Source: Patescibacteria group bacterium UBA5187 (GTDB lineage: Bacteria; Patescibacteriota; Minisyncoccia; Phycocordibacterales; PALSA-1337). Taken from it: DNA of 9,974 nt. Numbering within the stretch: the stretch's first letter is position 1; every line of letters starts with the position of its first letter. The stretch lies in the NCBI GenBank assembly GCA_002413065.1, contig DHWH01000014.1:1-9974 (forward strand). The letters are read 5' to 3'. Positions 1 to 6,464 of this stretch are shown here, piece after piece. The position numbers and the translations under genes are program-made. The notes below the pieces were generated by a model. The model made no database searches. It saw only the letters and a program-made list of their open reading frames with translations, and was not told the origin of the DNA.

Positions 1-19
1 AGATGTGTATAAGAGACAG
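1..19 (+). other. Nextera/Tn5 mosaic-end sequencing adapter (artefact)
   Basis: The first 19 bases, AGATGTGTATAAGAGACAG, are identical to the Tn5 mosaic end used in Illumina Nextera libraries. This is untrimmed adapter at a contig end, not genomic DNA. It opens a spurious ATG at base 3 and gives the kinase reading frame a false N-terminus reading MCIRDR, a peptide produced by this adapter in this frame. Genomic sequence begins at about base 20. Confidence 0.97.
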
Positions 20-20
20 G

Positions 21-1643
21 GTCTATATACTGTACGCAATAATCGTTGCGTTTAACTTCTTTCTCGGTACCTCCATATTACTTGATAACCCTCAGAAAGA
101 GACTAACCGATCATTCTTTTTTGTTATCTTGGTGGGAATGGGTTGGGTAATATCTCTTTATTATTATTATATAATTACAGATTCTCAACTTATCCTCGTA
201 GTTGGAAGAGCCAATTTTGCTTTTGCAGCTCTGTCTATGTACGCGATGTATAATTTTATTCGAAATTTCATATCCATACCGTTTTCGCGTATCCAGTCTT
301 TTTTTATTTTAGAGACTATACTCCTTACTTTTATCACTATCGTAACTCCTTTTATTTCAGCTCAGGAATTAATTGTGGGCAGTGCAAGAGTAACAGAATT
401 TGGAGCCTTGTATTTTTTATATCTAGTTCATATGGTTTTTTACCTCTCCTACGCTATAGGATTACTTATTCGACGAATTTATCGGAACAGAAAGGAAAGA
501 GTCGATAAAGTCGGTAATGGTATTAAATATTTGGCTGCGGGAGTATTTATAACTTTTTTTATTGTGATTATAACGAATGTTATCCTTCCATTCTTTTTTA
601 ACTATTCTAATTTACAGAATTATGCTCCTTTATATACAGTTATTTTGTTTGGTTTGAGTGCTTACGCTATTGGTAAACATCACCTCTTCAATCTGAAGGT
701 AATTTCTACAGAGATTTTTACCTATATATTATGGTTTTTTGTATTTATTAGATTCTTAGTAGCAACAGAGATAGTTGATATTTGGCTTAATCTCGGACTT
801 TTGATACTTGTTATTGTAGTCGGAATGCTTCTTATGAGAAGTGTGGTACGTGAGGTGGAGCAGCGCGAGAAGATCGAGAAGCTCGCTACTGATCTTCAGA
901 AGGCCAATACTCATCTTACGGAGCTGGATCGTCAGAAGTCGGAATTCGTTTCGTTTGCCACACATCAGCTCCGCGCGCCGCTTACAGCGATGAAAGGATA
1001 TGCATCGCTGCTTCTTGAAGGCGACATGGGCGAGTTGGCGGCAGCGGCACGCGAGGGGGTTTCGCGCATATTCGAATCCACGAAGACGCTGGTGCACATT
1101 GTTGATGATTACTTGAACATCAGCCGCATCGAGCTCGGCAGCATGAAATACATGTTCGAACCCGTGAACTTCAAGAGCATGGTAGAGGACGTTATCGCAG
1201 AAATGAAACCGCTCATAGACAAGACCGGATTGAAATTCAGCTTTGCCGCCGAAACTGCGGCTACCGACTATGTCATCAGCGCTGACCGCGATAAATTGAA
1301 GCAGGTTATCGCCAATGTCGTCGACAATTCCATGAAATACACGCCGCAGGGATCAGTCGCAGTTTCGCTCGCGTATGATCCGAAGCGCCGCATGATCATC
1401 TTTATGGTCAAGGATACCGGCGTCGGCATTCCTCCGGAAATGCTTCCGCAGCTGTTCCAGAAATTCAGCCGTGCGGACAATGCCAACAAGGTGAATATTC
1501 GCGGTACAGGGCTCGGCCTCTTCGTCGCTAAGCAAATGATCGAAGCGCATCATGGAACCATACACGCCGAATCTCCGGGCGAAGGTAAGGGCTCGAGCTT
1601 TATTGTTGAATTGCCGTTGCAGTCGGATTTGCATTCTACATAA
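21..1643 (+). CDS. Membrane sensor histidine kinase, 5'-truncated
   Basis: This is the kinase half of a two-component system: it would autophosphorylate a histidine in response to a signal and pass the phosphate to a response regulator, which is not in this window. Numbering residues from the adapter-derived ATG at base 3, residues 7-280 hold about eight or nine hydrophobic segments, resembling 7TM-type kinase sensor regions. A coiled coil follows at about 281-312. The HisKA H-box HQLRAPLT carries the phospho-acceptor H321. The HATPase domain shows the N box around N442 (DNSMKYTP), the G1 box DTGVGIP starting at D471, and the G2 box GTGLGL at 501-506. The true start lies beyond the contig edge, so the N-terminus is missing. 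GC content by count is about 30% for 601-840 but 56% for 841-1080, switching at the membrane/coiled-coil junction. The ligand cannot be inferred. Confidence 0.93.
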   Translation, partial: VYILYAIIVAFNFFLGTSILLDNPQKETNRSFFFVILVGMGWVISLYYYYIITDSQLILVVGRANFAFAALSMYAMYNFIRNFISIPFSRIQSFFILETILLTFITIVTPFISAQELIVGSARVTEFGALYFLYLVHMVFYLSYAIGLLIRRIYRNRKERVDKVGNGIKYLAAGVFITFFIVIITNVILPFFFNYSNLQNYAPLYTVILFGLSAYAIGKHHLFNLKVISTEIFTYILWFFVFIRFLVATEIVDIWLNLGLLILVIVVGMLLMRSVVREVEQREKIEKLATDLQKANTHLTELDRQKSEFVSFATHQLRAPLTAMKGYASLLLEGDMGELAAAAREGVSRIFESTKTLVHIVDDYLNISRIELGSMKYMFEPVNFKSMVEDVIAEMKPLIDKTGLKFSFAAETAATDYVISADRDKLKQVIANVVDNSMKYTPQGSVAVSLAYDPKRRMIIFMVKDTGVGIPPEMLPQLFQKFSRADNANKVNIRGTGLGLFVAKQMIEAHHGTIHAESPGEGKGSSFIVELPLQSDLHST

Positions 1644-1690
1644 AGAACATCGATACGAAAGAAATTCCCAAATTCATCGTCATATAGTGC

Positions 1691-2935
1691 GTGGTGCATA
1701 CCATTGACGATAATGAAATAAAGGATGAAATAGCTGCCAGCTATCAATATTATGCCTTAGGTATCCTGATAATCGCCGTCTCGTTGGGGATACGATTTTT
1801 TTCGTACCCGGTCGTTACGGCCGACTACACTGCAAGCCTTTCGCATTGGATGGATGCTCTTCGCGGCAGTCCCGGACTCACGGCATTCGCCAATCCATTT
1901 TCCGATTACGCGCCTCTCTATTTGTATATACTCAAGATCCTGACACTGATTCCGGTGAAGGCGTTATATGCCATAAAAACCGTATCATTCATTTTCGACA
2001 TAGTGCTTGCATATATCGGGTATCGCATAGTGAAATACGTCTTGCCGGACATATACAACAGCGGAACTTTTTTCTGCATATTCGCGGTACTCATCTCGAT
2101 ACCCACGCTCATATTGAACAGTTCTTTGTGGGCACAAAGCGATGCATTGTATGCGGTATTCGTGCTCCTCAGTCTGTATCTCTTGCTCAGGGACAAGCCG
2201 ATAGGATCGACCTTGGCATGGGCCGTGGCATTCAGTTTCAAACTGCAAGCGGTATTTTTCCTGCCGGTGCTGATAGGATATCTGTTTACGAAAAAGAACG
2301 GACTTGCGAAGCTTTTCATTGTTCCGGGAATATTTATTCTGACCATTATTCCTGCATGGCTTTCGGGCGGATCATTTTTCCAATTACTTACGGTCTATGG
2401 CGCCCAAAGCGGGGAGTTCAAGGAATTGACGCTGTATGCGCCGACGCTCTTCGCATTCATCAATGACAGTGCGATGAGCGATGCCTTTCGAACTGTCCTC
2501 TCGACTGCAGGCGTTCTGCTCGCTATCGTGATGGCGTGCGGGATGATCGTTCTTGTTGCGCGCGTAATCTGTATGCGCAGTACGCATGCCGGCGACAGAA
2601 CGGCAGTCTCGCGCGCTGCATTCTCACCCAATCGTATTTTATTCCTGACCCTCCTCAGTGTGCTGGTACTTCCGTTCGTATTGCCACACATGCACGAACG
2701 TTATTTTTATCTCGCGGATATCCTGTCGGTCATCTACGCATTCTCTAACCCGCGCCGATGGTATGTCGCTGTGATGATTGTACTCGCATCGTTCTTTTCG
2801 TACATGCCATTTCTGTCAGGATCAGTTCCATTTTTCGGTCACCTGATCGTAAATCTCGTGGTTCCCGCGGCACTTATTCTTGTCGTGATCGTTTCCATGA
2901 TTCCAAAGGCAGGGGAAATGTGGAGGGGAAGCTGA
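1691..2935 (+). CDS. GT-C type integral-membrane glycosyltransferase (Gpi18/GT87-like)
   Basis: A 414-residue protein with roughly nine to ten membrane segments, probably a polyprenyl-phosphate-sugar dependent glycosyltransferase acting on the outer face of the cytoplasmic membrane in surface glycan or glycoprotein synthesis. Visible GT-C style features are an early acidic residue in the first external loop (D45, ADYTA), a second acidic motif FSDYAPLYLY at 70-79, SLWAQSDALY at 145-154, FKLQAVFFLP at 183-192, and LPHMHERYFYLAD at 331-343. These resemble mannosyltransferases related to Gpi18 (COG5542), from memory of the family. The substrate is unknown. An in-frame stop at 1685 and the absence of an early ATG leave GTG 1691 or GTG 1694 as start; a TATAGT at 1683-1688 would favour 1694 if the message is leaderless. 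It lies 47 nt after the kinase and converges on the CHC2-like gene. Confidence 0.8.
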   Translation: MVHTIDDNEIKDEIAASYQYYALGILIIAVSLGIRFFSYPVVTADYTASLSHWMDALRGSPGLTAFANPFSDYAPLYLYILKILTLIPVKALYAIKTVSFIFDIVLAYIGYRIVKYVLPDIYNSGTFFCIFAVLISIPTLILNSSLWAQSDALYAVFVLLSLYLLLRDKPIGSTLAWAVAFSFKLQAVFFLPVLIGYLFTKKNGLAKLFIVPGIFILTIIPAWLSGGSFFQLLTVYGAQSGEFKELTLYAPTLFAFINDSAMSDAFRTVLSTAGVLLAIVMACGMIVLVARVICMRSTHAGDRTAVSRAAFSPNRILFLTLLSVLVLPFVLPHMHERYFYLADILSVIYAFSNPRRWYVAVMIVLASFFSYMPFLSGSVPFFGHLIVNLVVPAALILVVIVSMIPKAGEMWRGS

Positions 2936-2940
2936 ATTAA

Positions 2941-2968
2941 ATAAAAAGGCCGCATCAACTTGATGGGC
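2941..2968 (-). terminator. Probable intrinsic terminator of the CHC2-like gene
   Basis: Read on the minus strand, GCC-CATCA, loop AGT, TGATG, a bulged C, then GGC form an 8-bp stem with one bulge, followed directly by CTTTTTAT. It sits about 30 nt after the stop of the minus-strand gene, where a terminator is expected. Stability was not computed. Confidence 0.5.
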
Positions 2969-2997
2969 TTGAACGATGTGCGAGCGAAGTTGGCTAC

Positions 2998-3330
2998 TCA
3001 GGCTGCTAGGGCAAGCGGCGCCGAAGGAAACCATCGCTTGAGATTTAGAGCAGCTTCTTCGAATGTGCATGATTCCTTACGTGCAACGAAATGAAACATG
3101 TTGCCCAGGAAATTGCAGGAGCTGCAACATCCCCAGCCGTCCGCGCCGATTTTGAAACTCGGCGCGGTAGTTCCATTGCATAGCGGGCAAGGTCCGATGG
3201 TATCGAACTCTCTTTTTGTGAACTGTCCCGCCGTGTCGTAGTGGGTCAGCAGGGTGTTCCATGTAACTCGGGCTCTAATTTCCCGATAATCATCAATGTG
3301 CAGTCCGCATCCTTTTTCAGGGGTCAGCAT
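2998..3330 (-). CDS. Small stand-alone CHC2-like zinc-finger protein (primase zinc-binding domain type)
   Basis: A 110-residue protein consisting almost only of a zinc finger resembling the N-terminal zinc-binding domain of DnaG-type primases. The pattern is C48-x2-C51, then APSFKIG at about 56-62, then C69-x2-C72 and GNMFHFVARKESCTFEEAALNL. The SF, GN and F-x-EA positions match the primase layout, but the second ligand is Cys instead of the usual His, giving a CCCC site. No TOPRIM or polymerase domain follows, so it cannot be a primase by itself. It may be a DNA-binding accessory protein or a relic from a mobile element. The ATG at 3330 is chosen because an extended -10 promoter lies just upstream. 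It is transcribed alone and convergently to the glycosyltransferase. Function unknown. Confidence 0.78.
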   Translation of the reverse strand: MLTPEKGCGLHIDDYREIRARVTWNTLLTHYDTAGQFTKREFDTIGPCPLCNGTTAPSFKIGADGWGCCSSCNFLGNMFHFVARKESCTFEEAALNLKRWFPSAPLALAA

Positions 3331-3364
3331 ACGTTTTCACTTTGATTCAGGGTTAACTGTCCAA

Positions 3365-3373
3365 ATTATAGCA
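3365..3373 (-). promoter_or_regulatory. Extended -10 promoter of the CHC2-like gene
   Basis: On the minus strand this reads TGC-TATAAT, a perfect extended -10. The hexamer ends 34 nt before the ATG at 3330, implying a leader of about 27 nt. No convincing -35 is seen, as is usual for extended -10 promoters. Confidence 0.65.
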
Positions 3374-3551
3374 GTGTATGCGTTCGTCTACATGGGGAGT
3401 TATCAACACCTCTTATTATTTTATACGACATTCATATTTAGTTATGTCAATAGGAAAAAACGTCTCAAAACACATAGTAGAAGCCGATGATTTAGGTGTT
3501 CAAAACATCCCATGCATCTAAGTTCCTGTCACTAGTCAGCTACTTACTATG

Positions 3552-3560
3552 TGCTACACT
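3552..3560 (+). promoter_or_regulatory. Extended -10 promoter of sortase 1
   Basis: TGC-TACACT ends 9 nt before ATG 3570, which would place the transcription start at or within a few bases of the start codon. A weak -35 candidate, TAGTCA, lies at 3533-3538. The element overlaps the upstream ATG at 3549, which argues against that ATG as the real start. Confidence 0.55.
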
Positions 3561-3569
3561 GGCGCACCA

Positions 3570-4268
3570 ATGACACGACAAAAAACGAATAGACACGCGC
3601 AATTCATTGCATCATTGGGAATTGGTATAGGAATAATCATTTTCACAGTCTCGGGAATACAGGTAAATTCAAAGGTACAAACACAGCCAAAACAAGACTC
3701 CACACTATCAACTATAACAACACATGAAATCGCTACGAAGACGACCGCACAAGTGCCGCCTGTATCTACGATCGCGGAGACTGTTCAGGTCATTCCCCAG
3801 GCGCATGCTGAAAAGGATTCAACATCGGATACTCCGGTGAGCCTCTCAATTCCCTCAATTCATCTTACGACGGACATCATTCCTGTCGGTCTTACGGCTG
3901 GAGGAAATATGGATGTGCCGAATAACTTCGTTCAGGCCGGCTGGTACAAGTACGGCGCTATCCCCGGACAAACAGGAAGTGCCGTGATTGATGGGCACGT
4001 GGACAATGGCGCTGCCATTTCCGGCGTCTTCAAACATCTGCGCACTCTGGCGACAGGTGATGATATTGCGGTAACTTCCGCGGCTGGGAATACTCTTCAT
4101 TTCAAAGTAACTGAAATGAACGTATATCCGTACACCAGTCTTCCTATGGCGAACATCGTCAGTCGTGAAGGATCGCCGCGCTTGACGATCATTACGTGTC
4201 ACGGAACATTCATTCCTTCGGAGAAAACATATGACCAGCGCTTGGTCGTTATAGCTGTGCTGCAGTAG
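3570..4268 (+). CDS. Class F-type sortase (first copy)
   Basis: A membrane-anchored cysteine transpeptidase that would cut a sorting signal and attach the substrate protein to a cell-surface acceptor. From ATG 3570 it is 232 residues: an N-terminal membrane anchor at about 12-31, a Ser/Thr-rich linker to about residue 85, then the sortase beta-barrel. The catalytic triad is visible: H143 in DGHVDN, C210 in ITCHG, and R224 in YDQRL. The SIPSI start of the domain, GWYKYG, and PG-x-x-GSAVIDGHVD resemble class F (and related class E) sortases. ATG 3549 is also in frame, adding seven residues, but would lie inside the promoter. The gene opens a cassette with a small membrane protein, a likely substrate and a second sortase with which it shares roughly half its domain residues by eye. 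Confidence 0.9.
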   Translation: MTRQKTNRHAQFIASLGIGIGIIIFTVSGIQVNSKVQTQPKQDSTLSTITTHEIATKTTAQVPPVSTIAETVQVIPQAHAEKDSTSDTPVSLSIPSIHLTTDIIPVGLTAGGNMDVPNNFVQAGWYKYGAIPGQTGSAVIDGHVDNGAAISGVFKHLRTLATGDDIAVTSAAGNTLHFKVTEMNVYPYTSLPMANIVSREGSPRLTIITCHGTFIPSEKTYDQRLVVIAVLQ

Positions 4269-4329
4269 GCCGAATGGTGTAAATGTAATTCTCGCCATTC
4301 CTCCTCGTCAGAACCCTATATCAGCTTAA

Positions 4330-4338
4330 TGATATAAC
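4330..4338 (+). promoter_or_regulatory. Extended -10 promoter of the lmo0937-like gene
   Basis: TGA-TATAAC ends 4 nt before ATG 4343. Transcription starting the usual 6-8 nt downstream would begin at or just inside the start codon, so a leaderless message is likely. Confidence 0.5.
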
Positions 4339-4342
4339 TACC

Positions 4343-4495
4343 ATGCTTTTAACAATTGCGTTTATATTGCTTATTTTGTGGTTCCTTGGCGTTATCGGCG
4401 TGTATACCATCGGATGGTTCATCCACATTCTTCTTGTCGTGGCGATCATTCTCTTCCTCATACGAGTTATTCGTGGAGAAAATCCATTGAAGTAG
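4343..4495 (+). CDS. Small lmo0937-family-like membrane protein
   Basis: A 50-residue protein starting MLLTIAFILLILWFLGVIG and ending RVIRGENPLK. It has two closely spaced hydrophobic segments (about 1-20 and 25-42) around a Tyr-Thr-x-Gly-x-x-Ile-His turn, and a short basic tail. Length, the LLILWFLG motif, the central IHILLV segment and the RxIRG end match what I recall of the lmo0937 family (DUF5670), tiny bacterial membrane proteins of unknown function. It lies between sortase 1 (74 nt away) and the sorting-signal protein, with its own -10 element. It is easily missed because of its size. Its position in the sortase cassette may be chance. Confidence 0.78.
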   Translation: MLLTIAFILLILWFLGVIGVYTIGWFIHILLVVAIILFLIRVIRGENPLK

Positions 4496-4573
4496 AAGAA
4501 AAAATCGCGGAGTTTTTATCACAGGTGTAAGGGATGACAGAACTCATCGTCAGAAAGTAATAGGTCGGATTAT

Positions 4574-4579
4574 TATACT
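4574..4579 (+). promoter_or_regulatory. -10 element of the sorting-signal protein gene
   Basis: TATACT ends 17 nt before ATG 4597, implying a leader of only about 10 nt with no visible Shine-Dalgarno sequence. There is no TG extension here. Confidence 0.45.
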
Positions 4580-4596
4580 AACGCATCTTACGCATC

Positions 4597-5070
4597 ATGA
4601 AGATTACACATATTTCACGGGCATCATTCGCGACTGCACTGGCTCTGGCCATTGTATTCGGATATGCCGGAACACAGGGGGCATTTGCTCAAACAAATTA
4701 CGGTTCGAACAGAATGGATACATCCAACTCTTCTGGAACTGTAAACCAGGGTACGACAGGGACATCCAATACCTCGGGCACTTCGGGAACATCGGGTACG
4801 ATTAACTCGGCAACAAGCACTCGGAATACTATGGGTACGTCCGGAACATCGAGTACCATGAATTCCTCGACCAGCACTCAAAATAATACAAGTGGTGGAA
4901 CGATGACTCCATCCGGTACGACAAATACCGGAACATCCTCACTGACTCCAGGAGCACCAAATACTGGGGATGGAGGGTCAATGGCAATTAACATAGCTCT
5001 TCTTGTGGGCACCGCTCTCATTGGAATAGCTGGCGCCGCATATGTAGCCCGTATCTTGGCGATACGATGA
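4597..5070 (+). CDS. Secreted Ser/Thr/Gly-rich protein with APNTG sorting signal (probable sortase substrate)
   Basis: A 157-residue surface protein. Residues 1-31 form a signal peptide with likely cleavage after AFA (A31). Residues 32-115 are a low-complexity stalk rich in Thr, Ser, Gly and Asn, including a 16-residue imperfect duplication. The C-terminus has the three parts of a cell-wall sorting signal: APNTG at 120-124 (a variant of LPxTG), a hydrophobic helix at about 128-153, and a short tail with two arginines, ARILAIR. It lies between two class F-type sortases, so it is their most likely substrate. The mature protein would be little more than a flexible, possibly glycosylated stalk with no recognisable domain. 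The ATG is supported by the -10 element upstream and the signal peptide. The substrate role is inferred from motif and position. Confidence 0.82.
   Translation: MKITHISRASFATALALAIVFGYAGTQGAFAQTNYGSNRMDTSNSSGTVNQGTTGTSNTSGTSGTSGTINSATSTRNTMGTSGTSSTMNSSTSTQNNTSGGTMTPSGTTNTGTSSLTPGAPNTGDGGSMAINIALLVGTALIGIAGAAYVARILAIR
4786..4890 (+). repeat. Imperfect 48-bp tandem-like duplication in the surface protein stalk
   Basis: Codons at 4786-4833 (GTSGTINSATSTRNTM) and 4843-4890 (GTSSTMNSSTSTQNNT) align over 16 residues with 9 identities. This is internal expansion of a Ser/Thr stalk, separated by three further Gly-Thr-Ser codons of the same register. Confidence 0.6.
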
Positions 5071-5103
5071 TAGAGAATTGCGCTGAAGAAAGGATTGTAG
5101 GAT

Positions 5104-5132
5104 AAGACGGCTGCCGGAGTGGCATCCGTCTT
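5104..5132 (+). terminator. Hairpin terminator after the surface protein gene
   Basis: AAGACGG pairs with CCGTCTT (7 bp). Inside, past one C/T mismatch, TGCC pairs with GGCA around a GGAGT loop. A short T run (TCTTTG) follows. It sits 34 nt after the stop codon and just before the sortase 2 promoter, so it would insulate the two genes. Confidence 0.65.
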
Positions 5133-5140
5133 TGCCTCTA

Positions 5141-5146
5141 TATACT
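5141..5146 (+). promoter_or_regulatory. -10 element of sortase 2
   Basis: TATACT ends 5 nt before ATG 5152, consistent with transcription starting at the ATG. This, and the hairpin immediately upstream, rules out the longer in-frame start at GTG 5119, which would lie inside the terminator stem. Confidence 0.5.
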
Positions 5147-5151
5147 CTATA

Positions 5152-5760
5152 ATGAAAAAACACATTTATATAATTGGAGCTGTCAGCATGTACGCATTGA
5201 TGATATGCGCCGCAACGCTTATACATGCAGTATGGTATGCGCCTGAAAGCGAGGTGACTGTTCAGTCGGCTTCGATGGTTTCCACCGCTACGTCTTCGGG
5301 TATCGTATCAGAACCTGATTTTCCGGATCGACTTATCATTCCGGCCCTTTCAATCAATGCGCATGTACAGCGTGTCGGCCTCACGGCAAAAGGGAACATG
5401 GGTATCCCCACAAATTTTACTGACGTTGCATGGTACAAATACGGAACTGTTCCCGGAAAATCCGGCAATGCACTGATGGACGGACATGTCGATAACGGTT
5501 TGTCATTGCCCGGGGTATTCAAGCATCTCTCCGATATTCATGCCGGCGATGACATCTACGTGGTCATGACTTCAGGAATCAAAGTGCATTTTCTCGTCAC
5601 CGAGAGCACCTTGTACGATTATCATTCCGTTCCGACTGATTTAATTTTTGCACCACTCGGACCTCCGCGCCTGAGGCTTATTACGTGTGAGGGAAGTTGG
5701 GTCAAGAGTGATAAGACATATGACCAGCGCTTGATCGTGACGGCTGAGTTGCGGAAGTAA
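5152..5760 (+). CDS. Class F-type sortase (second copy)
   Basis: A 202-residue membrane-anchored sortase. Residues 5-27 form the anchor, followed by a linker shorter than in the first copy (about 30 residues) and the catalytic domain from about residue 56. The triad is H112 in DGHVDN, C179 in ITCEG, and R193 in YDQRL. It shares WYKYG, DGHVDNG, GVFKHL, GDDI, PRL-x-x-ITC and KTYDQRL with the upstream sortase, and about 17 bases around the YDQRL codons are identical, so the two are paralogues from duplication or kept similar by conversion. ATG 5152 is chosen from the promoter and terminator positions; the in-frame GTG 5119 is upstream of transcription. The residue after the catalytic Cys (Glu here, His in copy one) and the residues around it differ, which could reflect different specificity. 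Confidence 0.9.
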   Translation: MKKHIYIIGAVSMYALMICAATLIHAVWYAPESEVTVQSASMVSTATSSGIVSEPDFPDRLIIPALSINAHVQRVGLTAKGNMGIPTNFTDVAWYKYGTVPGKSGNALMDGHVDNGLSLPGVFKHLSDIHAGDDIYVVMTSGIKVHFLVTESTLYDYHSVPTDLIFAPLGPPRLRLITCEGSWVKSDKTYDQRLIVTAELRK

Positions 5761-5837
5761 TCCCTGCATTTCTACTTATTGAGACATCTCCCTTAGCAAC
5801 ATAATTACTTATTCACATGTTTTATTATAATTAAAGA

Positions 5838-5846
5838 TGCTACAAT
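5838..5846 (+). promoter_or_regulatory. Extended -10 promoter of the 60-aa membrane protein gene
   Basis: TGC-TACAAT ends 9 nt before ATG 5856, the same element and nearly the same spacing as upstream of sortase 1, predicting a start of transcription at or within about 3 nt of the ATG. Confidence 0.6.
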
Positions 5847-5855
5847 TCAATTATT

Positions 5856-6038
5856 ATGAAAATACTATTGCGTGTAGTCGCTGGGATAGTTGGTTTGCTT
5901 TTAATAATAGGTGTTTCGGGTGGTTTGTCTCATTTAGGTGATTGGAGTTCGACTAAACAAGCAGGGGCTAATATTGGATCACTTTTTATATTGGTCTTTG
6001 GAATGTGGGGGATTTATTTTGCACTGACAAAAAAGTAA
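5856..6038 (+). CDS. Small two-helix membrane protein, hypothetical
   Basis: A 60-residue protein with two hydrophobic helices (about 4-25 and 38-57) linked by a polar stretch, SHLGDWSSTKQAGAN, and ending in two lysines. I do not recognise the family. A strong extended -10 element right before the ATG and sensible membrane topology support it as a real gene. It is monocistronic as far as can be seen and marks the left side of an AT-rich stretch running to the lexA region. Confidence 0.6.
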   Translation: MKILLRVVAGIVGLLLIIGVSGGLSHLGDWSSTKQAGANIGSLFILVFGMWGIYFALTKK

Positions 6039-6065
6039 TTTCTTTGCAACTTTTTCTTGCATTTG

Positions 6066-6317
6066 ATGGGCGATAATTAAAAGAACAGAATCTACAGATA
6101 CAAAAGTTGTACTTGATATCGATAACGGAGATCTTCAAGCCTTGAAGGAGTCATAGAAAAGTTCAACTTTAAAGACGAACAATCCGTTCTTCGGTTTGCT
6201 CTATTTGTGCTAGTAAAAGTAGAAAAGAATCTTGTATATGTGGATCAGGGAGAAAAGAAGGCAGTCTTAGCTCCGACAGAACAGCTTCTGAAATCCAATG
6301 AGCAAAAAAACTCTTAA
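6066..6317 (+). pseudogene. Frameshifted small gene, possible ribbon-helix-helix-like protein
   Basis: A coding-like reading in two frames. From ATG 6066 one surplus base in the GGG at 6068-6070 must be skipped to reach a frame reading AIIKRTESTDTKVVLDIDNG and on to LQALKE, which hits TAG at 6154. One base is then missing near 6150: restoring a G gives KE-VIEKFNFKDEQSVLRFA and continues to VDQGEKKAVLAPTEQLLKS, ending at TAA 6315. The restored protein would be about 83 residues. A short strand (VVLDI) followed by two helices is compatible with a ribbon-helix-helix fold, but that is inference. Both defects are single-G changes. Either this is a recent pseudogene or a sequencing error. No promoter is evident upstream. 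Confidence 0.55.
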
Positions 6318-6464
6318 ACAAGCAAACATACCCAAGAACTTGAGGGTGTTGCTTCGACAAAAGATGTAAGCACACTTGAAGACAAGGTCAAAAAATGCTA
6401 CTCGGCAGAGACCATGAATAAATCTCAATTCTTTTCTATACTACAGGTTGCAACAAAGTCTTAA
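6298..6464 (+). pseudogene. Second frameshifted small gene overlapping the first
   Basis: ATG 6298 overlaps the end of the preceding remnant by 20 bases and reads MSKKTLKQANIPKNLRVLL before terminating at TAA 6367. The neighbouring frame then stays open from 6318 to TAA 6462 and reads STKDVSTLEDKVKKCYSAET and on to FFSILQVATKS. Joining the two by one base near 6350-6360 gives about 55 residues. The overlap of start and stop with the upstream remnant looks like a translationally coupled pair that decayed together. No family recognised. The evidence is only coding-like composition and layout, so this call is tentative. Confidence 0.4.

Noticed and set aside
3549..3569. Upstream in-frame ATG giving sortase 1 seven extra residues
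   Set aside because: It overlaps the extended -10 element TGC-TACACT, and the extra residues CYTGAP do not resemble a sortase N-terminus; ATG 3570 fits better.
4271..4306. GAATGG/CCATTC inverted repeat after sortase 1
   Set aside because: A six-base stem with a long loop and no T-run; not convincing as a terminator.
5119..5151. Longer sortase 2 start at GTG 5119
   Set aside because: It lies inside the hairpin terminator and upstream of the -10 element at 5141, so it would not be transcribed from that promoter.
6169..6375. Minus-strand 68-codon open frame
   Set aside because: It is antisense to the two plus-strand gene remnants, with no promoter or recognisable domain.
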